This document shows positions 1-9,332 of a DNA stretch of 64,000 nucleotides, piece after piece. Each line of letters starts with the position of its first letter. Position 1 is the stretch's first letter. The notes below the pieces were generated by a model. It did no database searches. It had not been told where the DNA came from and saw nothing but the letters and a program-made list of their open reading frames with translations. The position numbers and the translations under genes were made by a program. Source of the stretch: CAXMQZ01 sp963719055 (lineage in GTDB: Bacteria > Acidobacteriota > Thermoanaerobaculia > Multivoradales > JAHEKO01); assembly GCA_963719055.1 (NCBI GenBank), contig CAVRAU010000008.1:448360-512359 (forward strand). The letters are read 5' to 3'.

Positions 1-954
1 AGACAGAATCTGAAAAACGGTCACAGATGGGGTCCATTGATCTCCAAACACAAGCGGAATTACTAGTTCAGCATTGAATGCCAAGAAGGCGACTGCAGGC
101 GCGATGAGGATAACTGCCGCCGCCGTTGCAGTCCGGTAAGCCCGACGCATCTGTTCGGCATCTTGTTTCAGTCTAGAAAAAACCGGAAATGCAAGTCCTG
201 AATAGAGGTCTAGGACACGCCGGCTCAGGATTCGGCTCTTTTCAAAAGCGAAGAAGTAGAAACCCAGTTGAGGTGTCGGAAGGATACGGCCAATCACTAG
301 ATAGTCCAGGTTGTGGACCAAGTAGTTGATGATGGAATTGCCCGTAGCGAACCGCCCGAAATCCAGAATATCGCGACGCCAGCGCTTCGTCGCAGCCAGA
401 TCTAATCTCACGTCTTGCGGTGCGAACCTAAAGGCCACCAAGGCAACTACAGCAGGGCTGACAATTTGGGCAGCCACAAGACTCCATACCCCGTAGCCAG
501 CGAACGCCAAAGAACAAGCGACGATTGACGCGACCACAACGGCCAGCACATTCAGTTTTGCGACTTGTGAGAATGCTAGGTCTCGTCGCAATAGAGCCAA
601 GAAGAAGGAAGCGAGCCCTTGCACGGGTAGCGCCAGAGCCAGCGCAATAATCACCCCAACCACTCGCTGATCACCGAGAACCAGGCCACCTAGCGGTGAA
701 ATCACGACTTGGCAGAAGGCCAAACAAATGAAGACCCCCACGGTCACGGTGAACGCAGCTCGTAGAAAGCTGGACTCCAGTGATTCACGCTGGACTACCA
801 TGGCAGACACACCAAAATCTCCAACCGCCTTGGCGAGTCCACCGATCGCGATGGCCATCGCGATGAGCCCGAAGTCTTCGGGAACAAGTAACCTTGCGAG
901 GGCAACGGACGTCCCTAGTTGAATTGACCTGCGATATGCGAGTCGCCCTACCAC
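1..954 (-). CDS. Polysaccharide flippase (Wzx/PST type), partial
   Basis: Probable inner-membrane flippase that moves lipid-linked polysaccharide repeat units outward. The frame is open to the left edge, so only about 318 N-terminal residues are visible. LLVPEDFGLIAMA close to the N-terminus is typical of lipopolysaccharide-biosynthesis MATE-fold proteins, and it is followed by several hydrophobic segments such as VVGVIIALALALPVQG. The nearest possible start is GTG at 954. A TGA at 964-966 lies just upstream, although the residues between them (W-F-V-V-G-R) still look like the family, which usually starts about 20 residues earlier. The N-terminus may therefore be frame-broken or shortened. 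The neighbouring genes on the same strand are all polysaccharide-export related. Confidence 0.75.
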   Translation of the reverse strand, partial: MVGRLAYRRSIQLGTSVALARLLVPEDFGLIAMAIAIGGLAKAVGDFGVSAMVVQRESLESSFLRAAFTVTVGVFICLAFCQVVISPLGGLVLGDQRVVGVIIALALALPVQGLASFFLALLRRDLAFSQVAKLNVLAVVVASIVACSLAFAGYGVWSLVAAQIVSPAVVALVAFRFAPQDVRLDLAATKRWRRDILDFGRFATGNSIINYLVHNLDYLVIGRILPTPQLGFYFFAFEKSRILSRRVLDLYSGLAFPVFSRLKQDAEQMRRAYRTATAAAVILIAPAVAFLAFNAELVIPLVFGDQWTPSVTVFQILS

Positions 955-1080
955 GAACCACGTTCACGCCGGTCCTGGCGGCATCAGCGACACCCGCCAG
1001 ACAATGGGGTCCCTCGTCCGCTGGAATCATCTTGATCCAAGGAGTCCTTCATAGCTCGATAAGTGATCGGTTCCTATTAT

Positions 1081-2066
1081 GACTTCTGGTGACTCCGCAA
1101 TTCGACAGACCGGTCGGACGACCGGGAACAGTCGGGCCACTAGTCCGGCTCTCCGGCTCGTTCCGCGACCGCGGAATCATTTAGCCCGTATGACCACCTG
1201 AAGACCTCGATCCCGCCGCGCAACACAGGCTCGAGGTCTCGAGCAATCCCAGTCTTGACTCTGGTCGCGGCAAACGACCTGATCTCCGAACGCCCCAGAG
1301 GAGATCGGGTGTATCGCGCACCAGGAAGACCTCAACTGCAGAATGCTGAAGATGGCTCCTTCTATCACGACCAATCCCGGCGGTCTGACTCAGGCTGTCA
1401 TCGAGCTCCTGCGACTCGAAGTACGTACTGTTCTTCGAAACGCTCGAGGTAGACCGGTACGGACTAGCTGGCGAGCCTAAACCGGCCGCGAGGAACCGCT
1501 CCCGTCCTTGGATTCAAGTGAGGGGCCGACCCACAAGATGCCCAGCCACTCAGGCTTACGACAGATCAAATTCCTGCTGGCCGCCAAGTCTGGATGTCAG
1601 GGCGGTGAATTGTGGTCCATCTTCGGAGTGCTCGACGACACCCGCGACACATAGGCGTCGATGGAGAAGCCATCAGCGAGTGAAAGGTCCTCGACATCTC
1701 CGTGCCTGACATCAGGAAGTCTGCATGGGCGTTCACTGCAGCCCACCACCTGTTCCGGATCTCTCAACCCCTATGACCTTGAAGCCCTCGCCGCCATCGC
1801 CGCCATGATCGGCCGGCCCCACAACCTGCTTCCAGACCAGCCCCAGATCGGAGAATAGCGCTCTGAAGACTCGAGATCCAGCTCTCGCGGAAGGGCAGAG
1901 CAAGCCGGACTCGAATGAGGACTCAAATTCGAAGCTCGTCCCAGTATTCAGCCCAGTACCTGTCCTGATCGCTGGGCAAGGTGATTCAGCGCCAAGCGAT
2001 CAGGTTGAGTCGCCTGAACTCGGTTTCGGGCTTGGCGGTTCCTGAGCAGCTCGATTGCCTTCCCTG
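1081..2066. other. Gene-poor stretch, nothing recognised
   Basis: About 1 kb with no convincing gene on either strand. Open frames are short, overlap each other and resemble no family I recognise. A small inverted repeat (CGGTCGGACGACCG) sits near 1111-1124. The stretch could hold decayed coding sequence, but I cannot trace a parent gene. Confidence 0.5.
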
Positions 2067-3329
2067 TCAGACCGACGCACAGCAGTTCTTCGGATACCCA
2101 TTGCTGAGCGCAGGCACAGCTACCACCATTACAGCGAGGGCCGGCACCATATACCTGACAATCGAGAGTACCAGTGTCGTCATCACCCAAGAATAGAGAG
2201 CGATCATGAGAATGAGCGCCCCGGCATCTCCGACTTTTCCGCCACTACGCCAGGCCCTGACAGCCCCAATCGAAAGTAGAGTCACAAGGGGAAGCTGAAA
2301 TGCGAGAAGCCACTTGTCGTTCTGGCCACTATCGGTCCCGTACCAAGAACGGGCCGCCTTGATCGCAAAGAGCTGGACCACCGCAGCCGGCGTTGAACGG
2401 AGCTTTTCCCAGAGAAATCCTGATATCGCAGCGACACTGTCTAGCTCGCGATAGCTCTTCTCATACATCTCGATCTGAAGTTGACGGACGGCGTCCGGCA
2501 CCCACACGGGTCGGTTCTCACTCGGATCAACAGCATAGGTCAAGCCGTCCAACACCGTGGGGACCCCACCGGTACTGAGAGGAACCACCTCGCCTGAGGA
2601 CCTCCATACGTGGAACTCCCAAGGGAGTACTGTCACCACCGCTGCCAAGACAATCAGAGTGGCTGATGCTGCACGCCGATAGCGTGAACGTCCCGCCGCC
2701 CGAACTACCACAAACAACCCGAAGACAAGCGGCAGCCCGATTGCACTCGGCCGAACCAGCATGGCCAGGCCGAGCAATACACCCACCAGAATCGCCTTCA
2801 CGCTCGATCGATCTTGGTTTCGGGTTAGTCCGAGTGCAACGAGGACTGCTGCAAGCAGAAGGACTGTGAAGGGGGCTTCCGACAGAGGCTGTAACCACAT
2901 TCGCCAGAAGACGGGGTATCCAAGCCAAACGGCCGCGCAAAGAAGCCCTGCCCAAGGGCCCCATAGCTCTTGGCCAATTCTCATAACGAGAAGCGATCCC
3001 GATATCGCAAAGACCAAAAAAAGCGTTGCACCGAGGATCCCATCGTCGATCCCCATCCTAGAGCTCGTCAGTTCGACCCCGGCCAACATGAGCGGGAAGA
3101 GGGGTGGATAGCGAAAAGAACCGAATCCTTGGCCGGCAACCAGAGATCGAACCTGATTTGAATAGTCCGGAGCCAAGCTCTCGAACTTGGCTGACGAACT
3201 GAGAAAGGCTGGTTGAAAAGCCAGCCACAGAATCATGATTGCGAGAACGGTAAGAACTACGACTGCGAGAACTGGGCGTGCCACTATACGGTTAGCGGCT
3301 GATTCACCCAGCTCGGTCAGAGCAGCCAC
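2067..3329 (-). CDS. Membrane glycosyltransferase, GT39/ArnT-like
   Basis: Integral membrane protein of 420 residues with the layout of lipid-phosphate-sugar-dependent glycosyltransferases (GT39/PMT/ArnT-like). A first membrane segment lies at about residues 20-38 and a long first extracytoplasmic loop follows. The loop ends in FRYPPLFPLML, a pattern frequent in this superfamily. About ten more hydrophobic segments follow, ending in VRYMVPALAVMVVAVPAL. It would act at the periplasmic face and transfer a sugar from a polyprenyl carrier; donor and acceptor cannot be read from sequence. Its start overlaps the 3' end of the upstream export gene by 13 bp, suggesting translational coupling in the exopolysaccharide operon. 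Confidence 0.75.
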   Translation of the reverse strand: MAALTELGESAANRIVARPVLAVVVLTVLAIMILWLAFQPAFLSSSAKFESLAPDYSNQVRSLVAGQGFGSFRYPPLFPLMLAGVELTSSRMGIDDGILGATLFLVFAISGSLLVMRIGQELWGPWAGLLCAAVWLGYPVFWRMWLQPLSEAPFTVLLLAAVLVALGLTRNQDRSSVKAILVGVLLGLAMLVRPSAIGLPLVFGLFVVVRAAGRSRYRRAASATLIVLAAVVTVLPWEFHVWRSSGEVVPLSTGGVPTVLDGLTYAVDPSENRPVWVPDAVRQLQIEMYEKSYRELDSVAAISGFLWEKLRSTPAAVVQLFAIKAARSWYGTDSGQNDKWLLAFQLPLVTLLSIGAVRAWRSGGKVGDAGALILMIALYSWVMTTLVLSIVRYMVPALAVMVVAVPALSNGYPKNCCASV

Positions 3330-4194
3330 TCCCCCACTACCACGGTGTCGTTTCGTTCCAAGGGCTGATCAGGGTCCTTGCCGTTCTGGATACGCTTGGC
3401 GTTGATGGGAATGACCTCCTCGGTGCCGTCGCTGTTGCGACGTTTGATGGTGACTTTCTTGAGGTTGGCCCTCTCGGTGGGTCCACCAGCGGCGGTGATG
3501 GCCTGAAGAACGGTGATCCCTTCACTGCTCGAGTAGTCGACAGCACCCGGGTTGCGGACGGCGCCGGTGACGTAGACCCGAAGAGCCCGGGCCACGGGCA
3601 CAACCACGATGTCGCCCGGCTCCAGGCCGAGGTTCTGCGTGACATCTCCTTCGTCGAATAATCGATCGCATCGATCTCCAGCGTCTCCTGTTCCGGAGTG
3701 TCACTTCCGCGAACAACCAGAACCTTGCCACCCCGGTTCGGCGTGACTCCACCAGCTTGGCCGATGATCTCCAAGAGTGTCCCGCCACCGACGAGATCGT
3801 AGGAACCCGGCCTCTGGACGGCTCCCTGAACGGAGACCGCTGCGCTCACTGACTCGGCCACGAAGATCGAGACTTGCGGATCGTTGACCAGTTTCTTGGC
3901 CGAGAGCATCCTGGCGATCAACTCCTCACCACCTCTCACCGTGAACCCAGCGATTCGGAAGTTCCCCAACAGGGGCAAGGTGATCGTGCCATCTCCCAGA
4001 ACCCTGCACCCGACGGGTAAGCTCCTCGATACCGAGAACGCTGACCTCGAGCTCGTCTCCGGGACCTATCGTCAGGGCTGATGCGGAGTCCTGGGCACGA
4101 CCGTCTGCGCGCAAGACAGAACGGTCAGAGCCCAGCAACGAGTCCGAGGAGATATCCCGACTCGTAGCTGCCTCTTGCCGATCATGATCGCCAT
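3317..4194 (-). CDS. Polysaccharide export protein (Wza-like), frameshifted
   Basis: Outer-membrane polysaccharide export protein with an N-terminal Poly_export domain (IGPGDELEVSVLGIEEL) followed by SLBB-type domains (VQGAVQRPGSYDLVGGGTLL, then VYVTGAVRNPGAVDYS). The coding sequence is split over reading frames. One break is near 4003-4010, where removing one C restores V-R-V-L-G-D-G-T. A second is near 3650-3665, after E-I-D-A-I-D. A third probable break near 4105 separates a signal peptide (WALTVLSCAQTVV) from the mature start. ATG at 4194 is the most likely start. Rejoined, the protein is about 290 residues, within the family range. The breaks are probably sequence errors; see the finding on frameshifts. 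Confidence 0.75.
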
Positions 4195-4216
4195 CCAATT
4201 CACATCCCAGACGGGC

Positions 4217-5486
4217 CTAGCCCCAAGGACCACCACCGGTGCTGATTCCGAAGTTGGCCCGTATGCCACTGTTCGTGCGGTCGAATCTCGGTAGGTTGGA
4301 GTCGTAGTCTCTGGTCCAGTACCCGACCGAGAATTTTCCCTTTCCCACGCTGAATCCGATATCGGCTCCGAAGCCGTTGAAATCGTCTTTTCGATCGACC
4401 TCGAGCGGCTCGAACGGCACATAGTCATTGGACCCAGTCTCTCCAAAGATCCGGATCCACGCCCATCGAGTCATGGCGATCTTCAGTGCCAGGCCCGCAG
4501 TGGGGCTGTCGAAGTAGGCCCAGATGTCGGTGAAGGAGTACGCAAGGTTGTTCCTGACATAGAGTTGCGGCTCCACCCGGGTCCAGGCTCTCCAGGCGAG
4601 CTCCGCATTCCCGGCCAACCCGCTGTAGTCGACGAATCGCGAACCGTCGCCGTCTGGCTTGAGATCGAGATACAAGAGGTTGGCCCTGAAGAAGAAGTTG
4701 GGAGTTTCGTAGTCTGCGGTGACCAATGGCGAGGTTCCCGAGTTCGACCGATCACTCAAACCCGGATCGAATTCCGCTTGCGAGTACTCGGCCCCGACAC
4801 CGAGCTTGAATCCCCTGGGCAGACGGAATGTCGACGAGAAGGCGATAGAACTGCTCGTCTCGGTCGACGACTGCTGAGGTCGATGAAGTCGCCAGGCTCG
4901 TCGAGGTAGCGGATCGCACGGAAGGTGCCCCCGAGGACCAGCGAGAAGCCCCCACCGACATCGAAATCCAGAATGGCCTCTGCCTGATCCAGGCGGGTGT
5001 TGACCTGTTGCTCGAACTCCTGACTGAAGAACACGGCGTCGTCTCGCCGGGTGACACTGAGCTCCATACCCGGTGCGACCAAGGTCTCCAAACAGGCCTA
5101 GTCCATAGCGGCCATTCCATCGATTCCGATCGGAATTGTCTTGGTACCAGACATACTCAGGGAGGACGATGTAGTGCCAGCGTCAACTCGCTTCCCACCG
5201 GCGTGTAGCCTCGCACTCCGACTCCCAGCAGTCGCGGTGCAGCTGCGAGTCATCTGCGGCCGGAGTTGTCCACGTAGGACAGGTTTCGCAGCGCAGCCCA
5301 AGGGTCAAAGTACATTCGGCCCAGCTTCCACCTGGACTCCTGCATAGCCTTGTCTACGACCTCGGACCGGGTGATCGTGCGGCCGATGAAGGTGCCTGGG
5401 GGCGTGTATTGATTGAACTGGGCCTCAGAGGACCAGGCGCTCAGTATCGAGCCTACAACCACAATCAATGAAATCCGAGCTTTCAC
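4217..5486 (-). CDS. Outer-membrane beta-barrel protein of EPS locus, frameshifted
   Basis: Reconstructed outer-membrane beta-barrel protein next to the export gene. The GTG start at 5486 follows a GAAGGA-like ribosome site and opens a signal peptide (ISLIVVVGSILSAWSSEA). Next come ESRWKLGRMYFDPWAALR, then in another frame PEYVWYQDNSDRNRWNGRYG, then alternating hydrophobic strands (FFFRANLLYLDLKPDG, FSVGYWTRDYDSN) to the end. At least three frame changes are needed, near 5270, 5100-5150 and 4760-4900. It resembles barrels encoded beside Wza-like proteins, which may assist export or anchor the polysaccharide. It could be a true decaying gene, but the same error pattern affects essential genes elsewhere in the window. 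Confidence 0.6.
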
Positions 5487-5673
5487 TTTTCCTTCGCCTC
5501 CATCAGCATCGGTCTCGACAATTCGGCGCGGACTATCTCGAGGCGAATTCTCGCACATCGGAGCCATGTTTGGGCGCGGACTGAAAGGACCACCCCTGCT
5601 AAGCTCTTCTCGAAACTGAAGCGGTCTTCCTCACTAGCACCGCTCGTCAAGACCAAGAAAGGTGCTATAGGCC

Positions 5674-6717
5674 ATTACTGAAGCCCAATCGGTTCTCATC
5701 GTCCGCCACGGTCGAAATCGGGGCCCCAGGATTCGCCTTCGATCGATTCGACCGGCTTACTTCGATCCATTCTTGAAGGATCTAGCCGCTTTCGACCCGG
5801 GGCTTCGGGATCGAGTCTCGACTTGGGAGACGGGGAACCCGATTCCTGACCTCTCTGGTGTGCGATCGGTCTTCTTTCTTCTCCAAGACCCACTCGCGCA
5901 ACAGTTCCCCAGGTGCCACGAAGAAGCCCTGGAGGTCTTGGAACAGGCCAACCGCCTTGGCGTTCATGTTGTCAATCCGCCCGCTGCTCTGTCCCTGAAC
6001 AAGTCCACACAGGCCATGATGTGGGTCGAGGCAGGTGTGTCCACACCGAAAGCTCACCGTTTCACCGAGCCCGCGGAACTCTACGACTTGGCCGAGAACA
6101 TGGAATTCCCAGTGCTCTTGAAGCACGAACTACAACATGCGCAGTCCGGCATGAAACTCATCGGTTCTCTCCAGGACCTTCACGAGACCCCGAAGGGTGA
6201 TCTTCCCGTACCGGGATCCGTCTCCAGTTTTGTCAATGTTCGGAACGAGTATCGACAGAGCGATCCAGACTCACCCCTTGCGAGACACTTTCACAAGAAG
6301 CGGGCGCTCATCTTTGGCAACACCGTGGCCACAAATCACATCTTCTTCTCCACCCATCCGATCGTCGGCTTCAAGACCTCGACATTCTCCCGAGGAAGAA
6401 GCTTCAACCCGCTTCGCCGGTGGTCAGGCCTGAGGAATCATCACGATCACCTTCAACTGGACTACGACTACTGGAATCAACGAACCGAGCACGAGTCGGA
6501 GCTCCTCGAGGCGGCCCAGGTTCTCGGTCTCGAATTCGCAGCCATCGACTACTCCACCCGTGCGGATGGTACTTGCATCCTGTGGGAAGCCAATCCCCAC
6601 TTTGCCCTTCATCTCTGGCCGCTGGGAATCTACTCTCGCCTGCGGCGCCTGAGAGAGAGGCTGCGCCGCCAACACAAGCTTCTGGCCGGCTTCCTCCAGG
6701 AGCTGCTGGACCGATGA
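5674..6717 (+). CDS. ATP-grasp domain protein of unknown substrate
   Basis: Protein of about 347 residues with an ATP-grasp fold. Seen: an N-terminal pre-ATP-grasp part (VLIVRHGRNRGPRI), the conserved LNKSTQAMMWVEAGVSTPKA and PVLLKHELQHAQSGMKLI segments that would bind ATP, and a C-terminal metal-binding region with EFAAIDYS and LWEANPHF (D and E-x-N). Such enzymes join a carboxylate to an amine or thiol via acyl-phosphate; the substrate is unknown. The open frame starts at 5671. No ATG, GTG or TTG fits the natural N-terminus, only ATT at 5674 with an AAGAAAGG ribosome site 12 bp upstream. A conventional TTG at 5773 would remove about 33 residues. The stop overlaps the next gene (ATGA), so the two are coupled. 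Confidence 0.65.
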   Translation: MTEAQSVLIVRHGRNRGPRIRLRSIRPAYFDPFLKDLAAFDPGLRDRVSTWETGNPIPDLSGVRSVFFLLQDPLAQQFPRCHEEALEVLEQANRLGVHVVNPPAALSLNKSTQAMMWVEAGVSTPKAHRFTEPAELYDLAENMEFPVLLKHELQHAQSGMKLIGSLQDLHETPKGDLPVPGSVSSFVNVRNEYRQSDPDSPLARHFHKKRALIFGNTVATNHIFFSTHPIVGFKTSTFSRGRSFNPLRRWSGLRNHHDHLQLDYDYWNQRTEHESELLEAAQVLGLEFAAIDYSTRADGTCILWEANPHFALHLWPLGIYSRLRRLRERLRRQHKLLAGFLQELLDR

Positions 6718-7508
6718 CCAGACCGCACGGCCTGGCTATCAACGACGAGTTTCTGCTCGCATCTGACGCCGCCTACTTCCGTCTGGCAGCGGAAGTTGTC
6801 AAACTCGATGGCGCTCACCTGATCGTCAATCCAAAGTTCGCAGAGATCCCAGCGGCATGTGTGGTGACCTCGGTCTCGAAGGACGTCTCTGATGGGCCGT
6901 TCAGCGACTGGCTGTCGATGGTTGAAAGATCGATCCGAGACTACGGATTCGATCTCTCGCGCTTCTATCTCAACAACGAGCATCCAATCGCTGGGTACCT
7001 CGAGAAATCTGGCTATGAATCAAGATCCGAGGAGGGGTTCAGTTCGACGATCGCGCGGACGCTACCCAGTTCTGGACTCTCGATCCAGAAGCTGTCCGCC
7101 GACTCGAATTGGGAGGAGAAGCGACAGCTTCATACTGCCTCACGAATCCAGTCCGACGGATTCGAGGTCTCTGCGGAACGCTGGGTGGCCTTTGAGCGAG
7201 CCAAGTGCCAAACCGGACGAATGACTGCCTACCTTGCTAGGAATGGTTCTCGAGCAGTTGGGACATTCTGTATTTTGGAGCATCGGGGATATCTGCGCCT
7301 CAAGAATCTGCTCGTCCACCCCGAGGCGAGGCGTCAAGGTGTTGGCGAGAGGATCATCCGCGAAGCTCTCAGACTCGCACGTAAGATGGAGCTCGAGGGA
7401 ATCGTCGCATTCGCTGTATCGGATGGACCCGGGGAACACCTTTATCGTTCTGCGAAAATGAGCCAGGGCGATCAGGTTATCGAATGGCGGAAGAGTGTGG
7501 TTGATTGA
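6714..7508 (+). CDS. GNAT-family acyltransferase
   Basis: Protein of 264 residues with a C-terminal GNAT N-acetyltransferase domain (residues about 120-260). The acetyl-CoA-binding signature is VHPEARRQGVGERIIREAL, preceded by strand residues GYLRLKNLL. The N-terminal ~110 residues are unlike typical GNATs and may recognise the acceptor. ATG at 6714 overlaps the stop of the ATP-grasp gene, so the two products probably work on the same small molecule or modified sugar/peptide. Its 3' end overlaps the convergent PHP phosphatase gene by 37 bp. The substrate is not readable; a transferase for an amino sugar or amino acid is only an inference. Confidence 0.65.
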   Translation: MTRPHGLAINDEFLLASDAAYFRLAAEVVKLDGAHLIVNPKFAEIPAACVVTSVSKDVSDGPFSDWLSMVERSIRDYGFDLSRFYLNNEHPIAGYLEKSGYESRSEEGFSSTIARTLPSSGLSIQKLSADSNWEEKRQLHTASRIQSDGFEVSAERWVAFERAKCQTGRMTAYLARNGSRAVGTFCILEHRGYLRLKNLLVHPEARRQGVGERIIREALRLARKMELEGIVAFAVSDGPGEHLYRSAKMSQGDQVIEWRKSVVD

Positions 7509-8260
7509 CGCAAGGTAAGCGATCGATCATGGAGAATCCGCGCCGGGTTCTCCCACATCCAGGCAGCCACAGTACTATCCGGGTACACCGCTGACAGGGT
7601 ACCGAAGGCGGCATCAAGGTTGGGAGGGCGGGAGTGGACGTCGTGACCGTCGGAGGCCACGATGTCCACGAGATGTTTCTCGAACAGAGGTGCTATGGAT
7701 CTGGCAATTCCGCGGCCTTTGAGATCCACGATGGACTCGGCATTGACCTGGATGACGCAACCCTTGTTCTTGAAGGCTCCAAGACGGCCCGGTTTGTGAT
7801 CCAGGAAGCTGTAGCGCTCCACATGAGCCAGGACTGGGATCAAACCAACCTCCAGGATTCTGTCGATCGCAGAGTCGGCTGTTTCGAAGGGTAGGTAGGG
7901 AGGAAACTCTACCAGGAGGTAGCGGCTGCCGTTCAGAGTCAGGACATCACGTTTCTTCAGGGCTTCCAAGAACTCTGGAGACACGAAGTTCTCAGAACCC
8001 AGATAGAGAGACATCTCGCGGAGAAACTCGTTCTCGAAGCCGTTGCCAAGACGCTCGAGGCGCCGAACCATTGAGACATAAGTGTCATAGACCACAAGGG
8101 GATCCGTGTTGCCAAAGGAAGCGAACATGTGGGGTGTGGCCACCATCGCCCGGGAACCTCGGTCGAAGGCATACCGCAGCATCTCGAGAGTCTCCAGTAT
8201 GGAGGCTGCCCCGTCATCCAGGTCCGGGATCAGATGGGTGTGAAGATCGACAAAGCGCAT
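7472..8260 (-). CDS. PHP-family tyrosine phosphatase (CpsB/YwqE-like)
   Basis: Protein of 262 residues of the CpsB/CapC/YwqE PHP metallophosphatase family, which removes phosphate from the tyrosine-rich tail of bacterial capsule kinases and so controls polymer length. Metal-binding motifs are present: an N-terminal DLHTHLIPDLDDGA, then ATPHMF, LAHVERY and SDGHDVHSRPP. The full length matches the family. A Wzc-type kinase with a tyrosine tail is encoded at 13.1-15.5 kb, so a kinase-phosphatase pair is present in one locus. A second PHP gene lies at 21.6 kb. Confidence 0.85.
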   Translation of the reverse strand: MRFVDLHTHLIPDLDDGAASILETLEMLRYAFDRGSRAMVATPHMFASFGNTDPLVVYDTYVSMVRRLERLGNGFENEFLREMSLYLGSENFVSPEFLEALKKRDVLTLNGSRYLLVEFPPYLPFETADSAIDRILEVGLIPVLAHVERYSFLDHKPGRLGAFKNKGCVIQVNAESIVDLKGRGIARSIAPLFEKHLVDIVASDGHDVHSRPPNLDAAFGTLSAVYPDSTVAAWMWENPARILHDRSLTLRQSTTLFRHSIT

Positions 8261-8264
8261 GGTG

Positions 8265-9332
8265 CTATTCGATCTCCTTCAGACAACGAAAGCCGACCTG
8301 GGCGTTGCTTTCGGTGGGCTCCATGAAACGGCGAGTGTAGAGCGACTCATCGGACCAGTCAGAGGTTCCTCGTAGGACTCTGTAGGATTCTCCGTACTCT
8401 TTCTCTGCGCGAGAGTTCCCAGGATAGGCCTGATACCAGGAAGCGGTCCATTCAAAGACCCCTGGCTGAATCTCGAATCCTGGAACTTGCGCAGCGACTT
8501 CCCATTCCTCCTCGGTGGGGAGGCGGAAACCGAGTCCCTGACAATGGGCTCGGGCTTCGGCGAAGGCGAGGCCGAGCGGGCGCCCATCCCCTGAAGGGAG
8601 TCGGTCTATCGAGAAGCCGAGAAGCTCGACTTCGTGGCGCGGTGTTTGGTTGAAGAACTGAGCTGCCGAGGGGTCGAGGCCTACAGAGTATGGGCCCGAG
8701 GATATGAAGACGACGTCCCGAGTTGGAGCGGGCGATGCAGGGGCCGCAGGGTCGGCCGGCACGGAGACCGGCCGCTTCAAAGGAGCGTCGGCTTCATCGG
8801 CCACCGGTTCGGCCGGCACGGAGACCGGCCGCTTCAAAGGAGCGTCGGCTTCATCGGCCACCGATTCGACCGGCACGGAGACCGGCCGCTTCAAAGGTGC
8901 GTCGGCTTCATCGGCCACCGGTTCGGCCGGCACGGAGACTGGCCGCTTCAAAGGAGCGTCGGCTTCGTCGGCCACTGGTTCGGCCTGCACAGGGGCCGGC
9001 CGCTTCAAATCATCGGGGACAGGTCGATTCGAGTCGTTGGGCATCGGGGTGTCGGGCATGCGGTCGACCGGGAGACGCAGTTCTATGCGGTAGCCGGGGC
9101 GGAGTGGCTTGTCAGACTCACTGTCCACAGTGGCGGTCCTGTCCTCAACAGCTGTCACCCTGACCGGGCCAGCTTCTATTCGGGTCGGTCTGCCGTCGAC
9201 GATCAGTTCGTAGAAGGCTTGGCCACGGTCGCCAGGCTCCAGGTGCTGGGATTTACCGGCGTCGATGGTGGCCGCCCCTCCTTCGATGGCGATGATGGAG
9301 GCAGCGACGAGCAGAATGGAAGTGGCGCTCAA
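8265..9332 (-). CDS. Secreted SUMF1-fold protein with 19-residue repeats
   Basis: Protein of 355 residues. A TTG start overlaps the upstream stop (TTGA) and opens a signal peptide (SILLVAASIIAIEGGAA). The middle (about residues 110-205) is five copies of a 19-residue Pro/Ala/Glu unit such as LKRPVSVPAEPVADEADAP, surely an extended linker. The C-terminal ~150 residues have the formylglycine-generating-enzyme/SUMF1 fold (LPTEEEWEVAAQ, VFEWTASWY, NAQVGFRCLKEIE). The segment that carries the catalytic cysteines in active enzymes here reads VLRGTSDWSDESLYTRRF, without cysteine, so formylglycine generation is unlikely; a binding or structural role is more probable. The linker DNA is itself a palindromic repeat (separate entry). 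Confidence 0.7.
   Translation of the reverse strand: MSATSILLVAASIIAIEGGAATIDAGKSQHLEPGDRGQAFYELIVDGRPTRIEAGPVRVTAVEDRTATVDSESDKPLRPGYRIELRLPVDRMPDTPMPNDSNRPVPDDLKRPAPVQAEPVADEADAPLKRPVSVPAEPVADEADAPLKRPVSVPVESVADEADAPLKRPVSVPAEPVADEADAPLKRPVSVPADPAAPASPAPTRDVVFISSGPYSVGLDPSAAQFFNQTPRHEVELLGFSIDRLPSGDGRPLGLAFAEARAHCQGLGFRLPTEEEWEVAAQVPGFEIQPGVFEWTASWYQAYPGNSRAEKEYGESYRVLRGTSDWSDESLYTRRFMEPTESNAQVGFRCLKEIE
8754..9015 (-). repeat. 57-bp tandem repeat, 5 units, coding and REP-derived
   Basis: Five units start at 8754, 8811, 8868, 8925 and 8982, an exact 57-bp period; the last unit is partial. Each unit contains the palindrome GGCCGGC-ACGGAG-ACCGGCC followed by GCTTC on the plus strand. On the coding strand this reads TTG-AAG-CGG-CCG-GTC and translates as L-K-R-P-V. 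The period is a multiple of three, so the array stays in frame. It lies wholly inside the SUMF1-fold gene. Confidence 0.95.

Noticed and set aside
8754..9015. CRISPR-like array
   Set aside because: Units of 57 bp are nearly identical over their whole length, with no unique spacers, and they stay in frame within a gene; no cas genes are nearby.
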